Shown here in pieces: positions 24,802 to 39,800 of a stretch of 64,000 bases of DNA; within the stretch, counting starts at the first letter, position 1, and each line of letters starts with the position of its first letter. The notes beneath the pieces are model-generated. The model saw nothing but the letters and a program-made list of their open reading frames with translations. It searched no databases and was not told the origin of the DNA. The DNA is from Tomocerus qinae. Its lineage: Eukaryota > Arthropoda > Collembola > Entomobryomorpha > Tomoceridae. The stretch spans positions 21,039,930 to 21,103,929 of the forward strand of contig CM034549.1 in NCBI GenBank assembly GCA_020055645.1, read 5' to 3'. The position numbers and the translations under genes are program-made.

Positions 24802-27800
24802 TGTGTACTAGTCTTCATATCCCTTTAAGATTATTAACTGTAAACGATAAAGGAAAGTTAAAGCAATGCAAATCAATATTGGATAGTTAGACGAGTGCAA
24901 TAAGATGATCCTCTGAATTTAGTAAGGCATGTCCACGCAAGAGATCTTCACATGCAAAAACATCATAAAGTAGAGGCATTGTAGATGTCCGCTGTCTTGC
25001 TGCTCTCAGCAGTCAAACTCCACTTGCTACTAGCAAGTTCTGAGTACGAGGAGAATAGAATGTAAATGAAATGCAAGTAATAAGTTAAAGGAGGTGGACC
25101 AATTGTCTTGCGGTTGATTAAGCATTGAGCTCACTGACTTGACTCCATGCGTTAACAATTCAGCATAACAAGTAAGGACAGTCAGAAAAGGAGAGCATAA
25201 TATTTGAGCCTTCCTTTGAACACTTAATATTTATGAGACAGAGTGGCTGTATGTGGTGAGATGCAAAACAGAGAACACGCTAAGGTGTACAGGTGGAGGT
25301 AACCTCATAATAAATGTATGTAAGTAGAGAAACAATGAAATTATGAATTTTCACGTTATAACGTACCTACTTCTACCAAATACTACCAACTAGCCCTATC
25401 GTATACACTATTACGTGTAGTTAGCAGAACACATAAATAATGCATGAAGGGTTGTAGGTACCTACTACTACTTACGAAAATTCTGGTTGCTACCTGAGGT
25501 TTGAATTCGAGTTAACACTTTCCGGAATGGCATGGAGCCTGACTGGGATGCAACTTGCAAGGGTTACTCATCACATAAATACCCAGAGATTTTAAACTTA
25601 TGACCATGTACGTGCCCTGTTGGCCAAGTCTCCTACATTACAGAAGCATTTGCTTTAATTAACAAATTACTCATTCTCTGGTCACGGCTATTTGTTTCTC
25701 TGGAATATCCTCTCAACAGCTATGCATATGTTATCTTCTGGTCCACTTCTGCAGTAATTGTTATCTAAATATACAAAACAGCGTTTTTAATTATTTTGAA
25801 TATTGATATGTACATCAATCTCGGCTTTCGTTAATTTTTAATTGGGGCATTCTTTTTAATCATATTAAGAAGATCAGGTTTATGGAATGACTTGTGTGGA
25901 TTTCCAACTGAGACATGGTTTATGGCTCTAGTAAAGCTTTGCAGGTAAGCTACTAGATTCGTTAGAATCTTCTAGTTTATGGATGAGGACATCGTTCACA
26001 CCTTAATTCAAGGTTTATCGGAGTAGTTTGTGGTTAGCCTTTACCATAACAAAATTGCTGGATTCTTAATTTCTGGTACAGGGAGTATAATAATTCTTTT
26101 ATCTTGCAAAAACACTTTTGATAAATCCTACGCGATTTTGCTAACTCAACCCTGGCCCTGGTCTGAAATACAATGTTGGTATTAGATTCATACAGAAAGC
26201 ACATATTTAACATTGATTTTTTATAGAGTATTTAGTATCCTGTTTTACAGTTGCTGTATGGTTTGGTGTGTGTTGTAGAGCTGTTTGACAAAGGAAGGAT
26301 AAGGAGAAGAATGCAGAGAAGACAAGATAAAGTAATATAAAAGAGACCATATTGTGCGAAAATCTCTTGAAATCGTGAAGACTGGAAGGATGTCACGCGT
26401 CGCGTTCTCTAAGAGTTTGGGCTCTGGCAGCAAGAGGAAGAACAAAGAGAAGCTGTGAAAAAACGAGAGGCAGACATGAGATGACGATAGCACGACTATG
26501 AGGAGTGACGACGTAATAAGACAAAACCGCAGAGCGATGCCACAGTATAATGGGATGTAATACGTATAAAAGTGTCTAAATGTGATGTGATGAAGAAGAA
26601 AAACTCTTAAGTTCCTACAACAGAAGATTCGAAGGATAAAAGAGATAGAAACATAATGAAATGAATGAAAATTGAATAGAAATCAAGTTTAATGGCAAAA
26701 GACCCACTAATGCAGTATAGATGCTGAAGACGAGGAGGATGGAAACGGAGAACGAAGGAGTCCCATGAGAAATTCCCTTGTTGAGCTTCCATTTATTACT
26801 ACCGAGAGTGTCTCGTCTAGTAGTATGGTGAATAAGTTTTGTTCTGTTCTCACAATCACTGAAGCAGTAAGTGGTGAGCCGAAAATGAATTGGAATAAAA
26901 ATTAAATGAAAGGATGAGCGAGTTGACTCTTTTCTTGAGCTTGCTCCTCGTTTTTTTGTCTTTTGACTTGTTACGTTAACTTAACATCTTCTTTGAGTAT
27001 TACCAGATAGATAGATAGTCATAAGATCATAATAAAAATGTCCAAAGACTAACTCGTAGGTTTAATTTCTGAAGGAAAAAGGAATCAACTCCAGCCAGCT
27101 GAGATTTTCCTTACAACTAAAGTGTGAAATAGAATGCTTGAAGGTTGGTTTTTTTATTTTCTGGTACAATTGTCCCATTGTGGAGACGTTAGTCAGATTT
27201 CTTGTAATGTATTCACACAATGGAAGACTGCAAAAAGATTAAATATGCAGTGGACAACGGGGCTAGGGCAGTGATCCATTGGAGATATATGTTTGAATAG
27301 AAAGAGGTCATTTCTCAACTCTAACTAAGTCAACTAACACTCATTGCCTATGCAGACTCATGCTTTGCGGCTTCCCACATTATCTGGACGATTACCGTAA
27401 ATTTTTAATTCTGTCATCTCCTCCCTAATTAAGGAGGATTAGGTCTATTCAGCCCGAATGAAATACGGGCACTGGGCACTACTCAACTTCAAACAAGACT
27501 GTCATGTCCTTTGGCCATGTCCCTTTTATTGTGGGCTTTTGCGTTCATTTGGCTTGGCCACCGTTTATCTCCTACATACAGATCTCTTACTAATGCTCTT
27601 GCAATGGCCATTTTTTACCGAGCTACAACCACCACCTTCCTTCATTTATCCTCCTTTTCTTCGTCTACTATTTAAGTACGTCTGTAAATTCTATTCACTT
27701 TTACTTAACGAAAATTTTATTACCACCAAGCCCGATTTTAGAAGTTAATGGTCGATGGAGGGAAAATCCTTAAAATCCACCATTTGAACAAACTAAAGGG

Positions 27801-30800
27801 TTTTACATACATTACTAAATCGAACCTCTCAAGACATTAACAGTTTCATTTTACTCTTTCCACGCATGGATGATGCATACTTAATGTCAACGTAAATACA
27901 CATAGCTAATGCAATCTACGCACGTGTGAAATCAACATGAAATATTATGCTCGAGGAATGCAAACGAACGAGAAGGCGACGCACGGAACTAAACTAAATC
28001 CTTTGAGCCCTTGACAAGAATTTTTTCCAGGACGGACGTCCTCCTTCCAATAAGAACCGCATTTACAATTCCCTTCCTGCACATTCTTATACACGCCTTC
28101 CAATTAACAGTTTTCTCTCTGCTTTTAAATATTCTCTCACAGCCATTCCCAACGTAATCCAATCCACTCCTATTCCCTGCTACAATTTAGACCAAACATA
28201 ACAATACTTTAGCTAAATGTTTCTTAAGTGCTTATTACATTTATTTCTCCTATGTGTCTAATCCACTCACACATTCCCAACAGTCATCTCTAAAATATTT
28301 CTAATCTCTCCCAATTCTCACACAATAAACATTGTAAAATCTTTCAACGGGATGGGTGAACATCATTGATATAAGCCTTTACATTCACAGCTACACTCCA
28401 AAATCCAATACACGATCACAAGGAATGCATTTAACACTTTTATGGGATTGTGTTATGTTCTGTAAAGACCTCTACTCTAACTAGATACATTCTTTCTTCA
28501 AGGTGTCCATACAATGTTACTGAAAATATTTACCCATCTGTAATTAACCGCCTAAGAATTGTGAAGATGGGAGTTTTCAATACAGCAATACGCAATTTGT
28601 GTGTTTGTCAATTGATACAATATACTCACATTCAAATAGTTCACATTTAAAACTAACAATAAACTTTGCAAAAATTATTGTTCCCAGTTTCAGGCATGAA
28701 CACCGAGAAAATTCTATCCACAGAAATAGAATTAACTATGTATTAACTTTTACAGGTTACTCATTCATAAATCTTCCATTAAGTTTACTGATTAAAAGAC
28801 ATGAACTGAATAGAGATGCTATAATAAGGGATGAAGATAGCTTATTAAATATTTATAATGTCAATACGGCTAATTATGTTGAAGACTTCCCTGGAATCTA
28901 CAAGTTATCATCAATATCAGTGATCTAATGTGTACCCTACAAGAAAACGATAAAATTTTAATGTATATTAAAATAAACATTGACATAGAGCGACAAAGCA
29001 CGATATCGTCAAGTTGTCCACATTCATCAAGACGGGAGCCAAGGCTAACTTTTAAATATTCTGTAAATACTACGTAGGTATAAAGATGTTTTAAGTCACG
29101 GTGCGGATCTCTTACTTTCAGATTATTTTGTGGTATTTGTTTTGGGCTGAGAAGACAAACATTCCTCCTGTTTGTTCACGACTTGACAAGTTTCACAGAT
29201 ATTTGTAAAAATGAGAACAGGTAGCCATAAAGATATGTACCTGGTGGAAATGAGAAAATAAACGTGTCTAGTATCCAAGTAGAAGTGGCTGTTATATAAA
29301 AATACAAGCTTGACAAAAGAGTGAGAATAAGCCTAATGATAAGAAGGAAGGTAGAGATGAAAGAGATACATTCAAAACCCTTTATTTCGTGTTATCCTGT
29401 AAATCTGTTCTCGCTGCAACTAACCAAAGGATAGAGGAATGGTGAAAGAGTTGTATTTTTGTCTTTGACATCGTCACATAACATAACACTACTGTCACGT
29501 TACCTCACCATTAAATTCTGCTTTGTCTCCCGCTGATTCGGGGTCATTCTATCGCTATGTGGCTCCCTTTGGCTAAATAAGTAAGGCGCTGCTTATCCCC
29601 CACTCACTAGACTCACTACAGTCAAAAGTATAATAAAACTTGGAAATATGGATGCTGAGAGGATCTTTCTACTGTATTCCGCATCAGTATAGTTATGCTT
29701 GACTTAGTGTAGAGATCTTCGGATGCTAAAGAGAAACTCTTAAGAATCCAATACCCCTTTAGAGATGAATGAAAGAAATCCTTTGATAGGGACAAGAAAA
29801 CTTGACAAGTCCAATAACATATCCTATGGATTTTCGTCAGTAGTCATAATTATAAGTATTTTGTGAGGCAGGAGAGCAACCTTGCCTCGTTTCCTTAACT
29901 GGAAGGGTTACACTGTCGTTATTACTCAGTGCACGTAATAATTATAATTCTTTTGTAAACTATATATGTATTTACACGCGTAGTGTAAGTGTGGGCAGCA
30001 TCTTCTTCAAAGTGGACTAGTAACTCATCTTTTGAACTTCCTAATGGACTTCCCACTGCAAGTCTAACTCAGGCGGGTCACCAAAACAAGTTTGACCTAT
30101 TTCTTGTTGAACCTGTCTTGTCCCATCCTCATCTCCGGAAGGGTGTTCTCTCTTTCTCTCCTGGACTCTCTTATACACAAAGCTACAAAAAAGATGTCAA
30201 ACACTTCCATATATGTATATAGTAATATATTTAGTATATAGGAAACCAAAAATTACAAATGAACCTTCCAGGATTCAAATTACAATCCGTGTACCTGCCT
30301 GCCAGTCGAATTTTACCTTTTCAGACTCGTTACTCAATATAAAATCCAACTTGACTCAACTCAACCCTTCTTTTCAGTTGAATACAATAGGGACCTTAAC
30401 AGGTACACTTTATTTCCACTCTCACTCAAAGGATTGCGTTTTGGGTATTGTTACGCGTTATGTTATGTTACGTCGGTCGGGTTAGTCATAGATGCACATG
30501 GACAACAAACGATGACGGTTCCTTAACGAATACACCTAGTAGTAACAACAAGAAGCAAGGAAGAATAATGAAGGTAAAAGAGTTGAAATTGTAATCTTTG
30601 AAATCTGTACTATTATACTTATTACGTCTATACACACTATAATCATCGTGATATTTATATTTTGTAAGTACGCTCATCAGGTGTGGGTTCCTTTCTAAAA
30701 GGATGAATAACCCACAAACTAAAGTATTATTGCATATACCGCAGTTACTTGTTAACCTGCTTGTTCTTTACTTTTCTTACTACCTGTTCCTATCCACTTA

Positions 30801-33800
30801 GATATTAGCGTGTTGCACTGATTTACGTATTCTGTCCGGCACCAAGTGCCAAACTCAAGTCTCAAACCTGAACAATATACAAACCCTAATACAACTTGAA
30901 AAATGAGTAATGAATTTGAGTCATGAACCCACACTGTGCGCTTATTATCATTATTATACCCAAAGATTAGCCAGCGCAAGCAAAGGGATACTTCCTATAT
31001 TGTAGTCCACATACATACACTTGCTAACAAGGGAACTCTTTTACACCTTCCTCACAAAAGTAATTAAAAAAAATAATTTCAGTGTGCTCATTTCAAACTT
31101 AAGGAATTCTTTTGCAAGAGCCATGCATTTCTTCTGTAGTGCCTGTAATTTCATAGAAAGCCGAATTCGGTTAAACGACATTGCAGATTCTAAGTTCATC
31201 TACTATCTACCTTTCTTGTAATTCCAAATATTATTATTTTGGTTTATGAAGTAATGGTCGCTAATAAAGTTCGTGTTCTACTATGCATAAATTTTGTTTT
31301 AATTCCTTACATCGAAGTTATATTCAAATCGTGTATCCTCTGTTTCCTGAAAGTATTTATGCTAATCATCAAACCATAAAATAATACCTAGAATGGAAGG
31401 ATTATTTTGAACAGAAAAAATGTGCGAACCAGCCGGATAAATTAGAATCTGTCTCCAAAACGTAAGCTATTCAAAGTAAAATTTCCATTTCTGAAATCAG
31501 CACACCAAAATTAGTCATAGAAGTTTAATGTGGTGTCTGAGTGGGCAAGAAAGAGTTCCCTTGTAAGTACCCATGTGGATTTGGAAAAACAAGAGATACA
31601 CATGTACATAGAGTCGGCAAAGGCAGTAGAGTTTCTTTAAAATCATGCATATTATCCCAATGCAGGTGAATTTGATATTTCTTAGTAGTAGTAAATCTGA
31701 TGAAGTATACTTGAGTATGACTAAGCCTATACCTTTGAGATACTTTTACTAATTCAACCTGCTTTGTGTCAATGGTATCATATGAAACTACGTAGACGTA
31801 ATGCATAATGAATGAAATTCAATGGAACTTAACGATGTGATCCTTTTCTGTTTATATCCGGCTCTTTCTTTACGAATCTCACTTACAATCACTCAGATTC
31901 TCAGTTAGGCTTCTTTCGTTCTCCATACATTTCAAAGAGAAAGGGGAATATTCATCTCTTACGTGAAAATGTGAACAGGTAAAAAGGGTTAGTTTTCCTT
32001 ACACAATACTTTTGCATTCATTCATATTGAAATTGTGTAAAGTGGTGCATTCATAACTTAGAATTGAAGGACAGCACAGGTGTGTTCAGTTTCATTTCCT
32101 TTACCTTTGGCACTACCAATGGTTCCCCGATGCAATAGTTCTTATATTAATGTCCATTAGTTGGTATATTTCATTCTATTACAGCTTGACCAGTACGCTT
32201 CATAAAAAACTACATTTATTAGAGTTTCACAGAAAGCGTCTACCCCAAAACCTCATTTTGAAAATTTTGAAGATTATTAGTAAGATGTTAATGAATATTT
32301 CCCGAAAATCTGTATATTATGAAGGCTTGAAATCAAAAATTTATGCTAGATTTATTTCCAATATTTACATCACCTAATGATCTTAATGGCAAGTAAGTAT
32401 TTAATTCTCCTGATAAGATATTATACGAAGCACACAGCTTGTTCAATGGTCTTCCAAATTCTGGAAAAATAACAAAATTAATGCTTTGCTTTAATTCGAT
32501 TCGATTACCTATTTTGAAGTTGTAATAAATATATATTTTGTTGTGAAAATTGGATTAGTACATTTATAATTGAAACCGAAAGTAATTTGGAAGAGTTATT
32601 AGAAGAGGAGGGAGTTATTGAAAGGAAGAAATCAGTGTTTGCAGTAATGGGAAGGAGCCTCAGCGGGAAATCCGAAGGGAAGTGACGGGGAGCCAAGGTC
32701 AGCTGCAGAGTCCACTTGACAAAGTAAACCGAAGCCGGAGTGATTATAGGGTTGCGGAACAGGTTCCTGAGGATTGGGACGGAGATTCTTGGAAGAATTG
32801 AAATAGAAGTGTTGGATCCGCAGCAGAAGGAGGTCAGGCAGGGGATCCCTCTTCTCACACTTGGCGGTCGGATCAACACCGAAATCTTTTCTGAAACAAG
32901 AGACTTGACGCGCTCTATCCTGCTGTTTCCCTCATTTGGCCCTTTCCTTCGGCAGTCTTTCAACCAAACTCTCCACTTTTAGTTTTGACTCTGACTATCT
33001 CTAAATGACAACTGATACAATAGAAATATAACACTCGACTTCTTCGTCCGTAATATAATAAGTCAAAGAACAAGTTCAAAAGTACTATTTAATTTCAACT
33101 TCTGCACCAAAATACGTAAGTAATTGTAAATCATTCCTTTTCTTTCCCAACTATTGCTGTTTTGTTCTTTTACCATTCGATAGTGATTTTCTTGGCCTCT
33201 TACCTCATTTTATGAACCTTCTGCTCATTCCCAGTCTGTCAACAACCCAACCAAAGCACAAGGCACTAACTTTGTGACAAATGAGTTTCATTTCTGTATT
33301 TCATCTCATCAACTGTGTTTCCGTTTCCCCCTTCTTATCCTATACCCTCTGAAATCATACTTATGTAACAATCTGTGCTCTCTGCACCTTTTCCAATAAT
33401 ATAATGCAATTGTGTTTCCAAATGATGAAACCACATTTATTTCTTTTCATTCCCTTGTCGATGGACGAAATAATTGTATTCCTTGCATTACGTTACATTT
33501 TATGACTTACGAACGACCACCTTGTGTCTTTTTATTTTCTCGCATGCTTTCCCCTCGTATATGCTTATTCTCACTTTTCTGTCTCAAGAAATCTCATTTT
33601 TATAAGAAATACATTTTCTTGTTTGTGTAGTTACAAAGCGTGTGCATGCACTTTTCAAATTCCTTTATTATTGGTCTCGCTTTCTGGTTTGGCTTCTCTT
33701 CATCGTTCAGGGCCAACAATCTTCATTTGTGCTCCTGCACAGAATCATGCATCCATCAAATCTGTTTTTTCCTCCTAAAACTTGGAAATCTCCGTAGCAA

Positions 33801-36800
33801 ATTTTAATTGAAACTGTCAGCAATCTGTCAAAAAATTGACAATGCGTAAATGTCGATGTCGCTTTCCTCCTCTCGACGATGGAAATGCAATGTATGTAAA
33901 ATTTACTGTTCTTACAAAATGCATTAGGTAATTTTCATGTCTACTAAGTTGTAAAGGTATGTTTGATGTTTGTTCCAGTGATTTTGGTATATCTATAATG
34001 TGTTAATTGCGTATTACTACCTTGATGCTTACGTAGGCTACAACTGATTTTCAGTTTTTACACATAGATAACATAGAATAGAATAGTTTGATTGTTATGC
34101 TGTAAGTCGATTTCAATTTATGCAAACTTTATTTTTAAACGTACATATTACTTTATAGATTATATTGTATCCATTTTTAATATGCCAAGTTGTGATTTGA
34201 GATTTGCAATTTGATCTGATTTGTGACTCTGGTAGTCGATTTCAGTATATGTAATCATGTTATTTAAACCTTGTTGTACAAGTAGTGTACATGAAATTAC
34301 GGTATTTACAGTTGGTTGTAGCATTCTACATTATATCAATACCATTTATCTACATACCTAGGTGTGTTTTTGTGGTTCTTCATAACAATTGTGTTGGTTT
34401 TCCAGAATTTCGGAAACGACTAGTCAAAGAAAGAAATTTTCCACACCGAGTTTCAACGTGTGAGTTAATATGTAGCGCTAACATATGTATTAAAGATGAC
34501 ACAGCAAAGCGGACAGACTGAAGAACCGCAGGCTTCACTCCCACTCCCTTTGTGTCTTGAACCAACAGAGCTTTGCACAGGTATTGTGAACTTATGTCAC
34601 TGATAATAAGTTGAACTTGAATGACTGGAACTTGACAGATGCCATTTATTAATACATCGTCACATATATAGGTACTTGTACAGTTTTATAACAAACTACC
34701 ACTTACTACGAAAATCTGTAGAAAAAAGTGGAAAAAACGTTATTGCAATGTAAAAATTGTTTATTACTTATACGCTTACGTGAATTGAATCGTAACACAA
34801 AATACAAAAGAGATATACATGTAATCTAACTATTAATATATCCCACTATAAATTCCTACCCACCTGTATCATATTTTTATCCATTCGTGTATAGTAATCG
34901 TTATTACATCTATTTTATTATAAGGGAGAGCCTATAATTGTGGTAGTAGTACACAAAGTGAGTTGAGTTGTGAAGTCAAAGCGAGTCAAGTCATCATCAA
35001 ATGAACTTCACTTACTCACGCCCAAAGAAAAATTTCCTGACAAAAAATCCCAAATTCCTTATCAACATCTTTTCATGCCTCGTCGCCGTCACATTGACTG
35101 GGCCCAAAGACTTTAGGAGGAAAGGCAAACCTTGTGTGACATTTACATCAACTGCCTCCAATGAACATGTAAAAAGCAGGTAGTCAAGCTTAGAAAAAAG
35201 ACTCCAACGAACGAATTGCGGAAATTGAGCTGAGAGAGCTCTTTACTTAAATAGGTACTTTAGAATTTGGCCAGATCATATTATATGTCTTGCCAGGTTT
35301 TCTTGGCATGGCACAGAGTGTCCTGAACTGCCTTGCATGCAGTGGCCTTTAAAAGATACGATTACATTAGTGTGTAACATTAGTCTACCCACAAAACATC
35401 CTACGTTGATGACTCTACTTACCGTACAACTAATCACTAAAGGAAGAGGCAGAGTGACATCGCATTTATGCTTTACTATACACATTCATTATTCTTTTTG
35501 GAGACAAGATTTCTAACAGCTTTTGACTTTAATTGTAAAATCCATCCACCAACTTATATTAAACATCCAAGAATTATATAGCCTGTCCCAACATTACGTT
35601 AGATTCGTTACTAGTTCGATAATAATATGTTCTTATAAGCATCAGTAGATAAAGAATTAGGTATTCCCTATTAGAACAAGTATGAATACTGTTATATGCT
35701 ATAGTTGTGCCATTTACTAGGATTTCTACTGGAGAGAAAAACAAGAAAGAAGGCATGTCCGAAAACGAGCAATGAGACAACTTGATTTCAGCTAGATTAA
35801 TAGATCCGGATTACATTACATGGGACTTAGGATATTATTATCGTTATTGTTGGATCATCATTATCATTATTATAGCGAGGTGAGCGAGCCTTTGTCCTGT
35901 GATTCATGGATTCTCTCCCTTCCATGTCCATCCCGCGTATTAAATGTTGAATCGTCGCGACTGTAAGCCTAAGGCCAAGATCTCTCACTCCAGGACGATA
36001 GAAAACCAGGACAGGCCGAGCACGATCAAAAAACCAAACCACTTAGGCTAAACAGTTCAATAGAAACTTCAAAGGATGAATTATCTGGAATAAAGCTCGT
36101 CTGCATTTCATGATTCCCAATTTCCTCAAGGAGGACCTATCGGGGATAATAAATCAAGAGATTACCCATCTTTACACTTATTGTAAATAGAAAGTGAATT
36201 AGACTCTTCGGGACATGTCTCAATACAACAATTAAAAGCTCCTTTAAAACCCCAAGATAAAAGTAAGGTACAACCTGTTATCAAATCAAGACGGGAATTG
36301 CAAACGAGTCTGGTAAACCCGTGGTTTAGGTACACATCTCTGTCTGTTGAAAACCCAGACCTGTGAACATGACACTCGCATCACAATCAGTGGAGAGATG
36401 CCTATTAATTTACTTTAAAGGGCTTTACTTTTCATTTGGAGGAGATAACCTTTAATTTTATCTCTCAGATTACAAAAGATCTGAGATTTAATTCAGCTAT
36501 CTTATCCTATGTGGCAATTAAAGATTATCTTCTCCGTCATCGTCATATGTCTCCCGCTATCTCCCTATCTGGCAAATCATAAATCTGAATTTTTTCCCAA
36601 TTAAAACGAATATCTTTTCTCCCAATGTCAACCACAAGTTTAATTGCCAAATCAACTTTTTCTAATGTGAATTCACCTTTTGTCTCAAACAAAGAAAACC
36701 TACACAGTCAGCTGAAGATGAATAGCAATGGATTTCTTGAGCCCACAACTACACACATGTGCAGAAAATAAGTTTTATCTGCAAGATCTTGTACAGTTAG

Positions 36801-39800
36801 TGAGTATTAAAGTATGCTATTATGTTTTTAATGTAAATTGTGCAAACCCACTGTAGACTAGGTACATGCATGCTTACTAACGAATGATGGTGCCAAGAAA
36901 GTAAAAAAAAGTTGCTGAACTGTGAAAGAGAAGAGGTAAATAGGTAGTATAAGCTAGAGTGCAAACAAGACATCTGACAATTTCACCACACAAGGATGAT
37001 TATTGTCTTACTTTTTGTAAACAAAACAGATGAGTTGGTTGAGTGAGTGTGGAATAAATAAACAACAGAGAAAAGGAGGCAGAAGAAAGAAGGGCAAATA
37101 GGTAAATCGCGTCATTCACCTTTTTTGTCTAGATATATACAAACGGAGAATAATACGTATTGTAACTTCATGAATGAATGTGCCAAGTCCTGGGAGGGCC
37201 AACCTCTTAGATACATTGGAGAGAGATCTAGAAAAAAGTAACCTACCTAATAAACTGATGTTAGTTAACAGTGTATAGAAACGGATTGTCTCAAGGAGTC
37301 AAACAAGTCAGAGATTGTACAATGAGACAATATACACACATTGAAACTAAAACAATGATTCACAAAGACGTAGTACTACACTACTCATTCATTTTACAAA
37401 CAGCCAGACGAGACAACAGGTGTTTGCCTTAGTTATACTAAGATTTAGCATTTTATTCTTCCATGACAGGGAAATACAGGACGGCCTGGCTTAATCTATT
37501 CAAGTCTGTCTACTTAGCCACTCTAATACTGTTCAACCTATTATGTATGCAGTAGCATAATTATATAGCCTATAGCTAAATGAAAACATATCTTAGCTAC
37601 TACTACTGCTTCCTTCACGTATGCAACTTATTAGTTTACTTGTACTTGCCTTAAGACAAACACAAGCATGGCTATACATATCACTGCATATAAAAACAAG
37701 TTGGTTTGATTGTAAATTGTAACGGTTACCGTATGCTCTTTTGGCCACACTGATGGGACAGCTATCGTGATTTCCGACTTCTTTTTCTATTTTTTCACCC
37801 TTCTATGTACCTTCTCATGATTTCTATTTGGCCAACTGATTTTCACTGCCTTATATTGTGCTAGTTCTACCATGTCTTGATTTATTCGGGCGGAAACGAA
37901 AAAAAGACCATATACACTAATATTTTTAGCCTTTATTTTTGTTGCTGTAAAAGGTAGAGCAACAGGTGGAAAAGTATCTAATACATTCTTCGAAAAGTGG
38001 AAATCATCTACCCTAATTACATAGGTGATATCCCAACCATTTATTAAAGTTGTAGTAAAGTAGAGTAGTAATCGCCAGTTTTACGGGATTATTTCCTTTC
38101 ATTCATTTTCTTTCATTGAAGAAACTCCATGTGATTCTGTTTTTTTACTATGCTCAAAGTTTCGTAAGAGATCAATTAATAGTCGATGCTTGTAATATGC
38201 AAATCAGTTCGACTTGCACATATTAAACAAGAGGGTACAAAAGCAAATGCATTTAAGTAACTTGGGTTTGGCTTAATTGGCTTATCGTGAGTTTTGTTAA
38301 TATCTTAAAGTCCCTGCTCAGGCTTTTGTACAATCATAATCTTCACTATGTGATTCCCTAACGAGGATCTCTCTCTTGAACATGATGCTTTAATCATAGT
38401 TGATTCAGTAGTAGTGGGTTGGTTAGTACAGTAGTGAAAAAAATAAATACCTGTTTGCAATCTTTAACTAATGTACTGTTGCAGACATTATAATAATGTC
38501 CATTAAATGTGTAGATACATATCATGTTTTATTTGTGTATATAGCATTTGTATATAGCCCTTAAACATAAGTGATGTTCTGCTGACTTAGTCTTGCTTTA
38601 TTTTCTTTTTGGTTCTCAGGCTCTATTCGAGCGTGCATGTGCATTTCTAATCAGCTGGCAAAGAAATACAATTCTCTGTAGACATTTGAATTAATTCAAG
38701 TAGTAGTAATGCATATCGTGCATGGGAAGAGATTTTATAATTTTTAACAGCTACTTCTCTCAACTTCACTCATGATGGTGTCAGTTGTTTTCATTTCAAC
38801 TTTATGGTCAGGGAGATACCTTTATTTTTATTTCTATTCACATCTATCCCAACTACCTATGCATTACTAAATACTCAAGCTACTTACTAGGCTAGATCCT
38901 TAGATAAACACAATGCAGGACACCAGAAGTTTATTGTTGATTTATACTCCTTGGTCAATGTATTAACAACAGACTGAGATGTGGCGCGTAGATAATCCTA
39001 CACTTATACCGTACTATGCATACAAATGTATTAGTATGCTTCAAATACAACTCAACATTTAGATAAGCAAAAAGACTGCTTTTGTATTGTGGTGTGGCCA
39101 CTCACCCTGCAGATTATCACTAATTTGCAAACCTTGTTTATTGTGCTCTACCGCTGTCTCCAATCCAGTTATTCCCAGATATCACCTAAGATGAACCAAT
39201 TAGACTTTATGTTCTTACACACTAATAAATTATCTAGTGATCTGATTTTATATACTAATGAGAAATTTGTTTATATTACAGCATTGAGGGTGTAGTAAGC
39301 AATAAAAGGCAATTACTTCTACTTCATTTGTAATTAACAGAGCCTCGGGACATTTAATACCTACATTAAGCGTCTAAACTATATCAACGCACCAAATATC
39401 TTTGCAACTGCATACAGATTTGTCAGGAGTGTCAGGAAGGACTTAGCTTAATTTGGGCAATGAGCCGAATTATTTACTTTGAAAGTATTTGAAAACCGTT
39501 TTTTTGAAGGCAACATGCATAATATATTTTTTACTTTGAAATATTCCATAGTTCTGTTCAAATGGAAATGAAAAATTTTGTCGAGCAATCAAGAACTGAA
39601 TATTTATCGATAAAACCTAACGACAACTTTGAACATTAAAACTATTCCTATTTTTATATATTACATATTTATCAGATAAACCAGTTCTTCTCCAAAAAAA
39701 TTAACGGTCTGATTCGTTTTGGAAAAGTTAACAATTTCTGGAACATTTTCTACTAGCGCAGCGGTAATCAACAATATCACTTCGGATTTAAGTCGTTGGT

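Noticed and set aside
28599-28928. 109-codon plus-strand frame
   Set aside because: Isolated, AT-rich, starts without support and shows no domain; within chance expectation for 64 kb.
32505-32963. 152-codon minus-strand frame
   Set aside because: No recognisable domain, and another long frame overlaps it on the other strand; low stop density from composition explains both.
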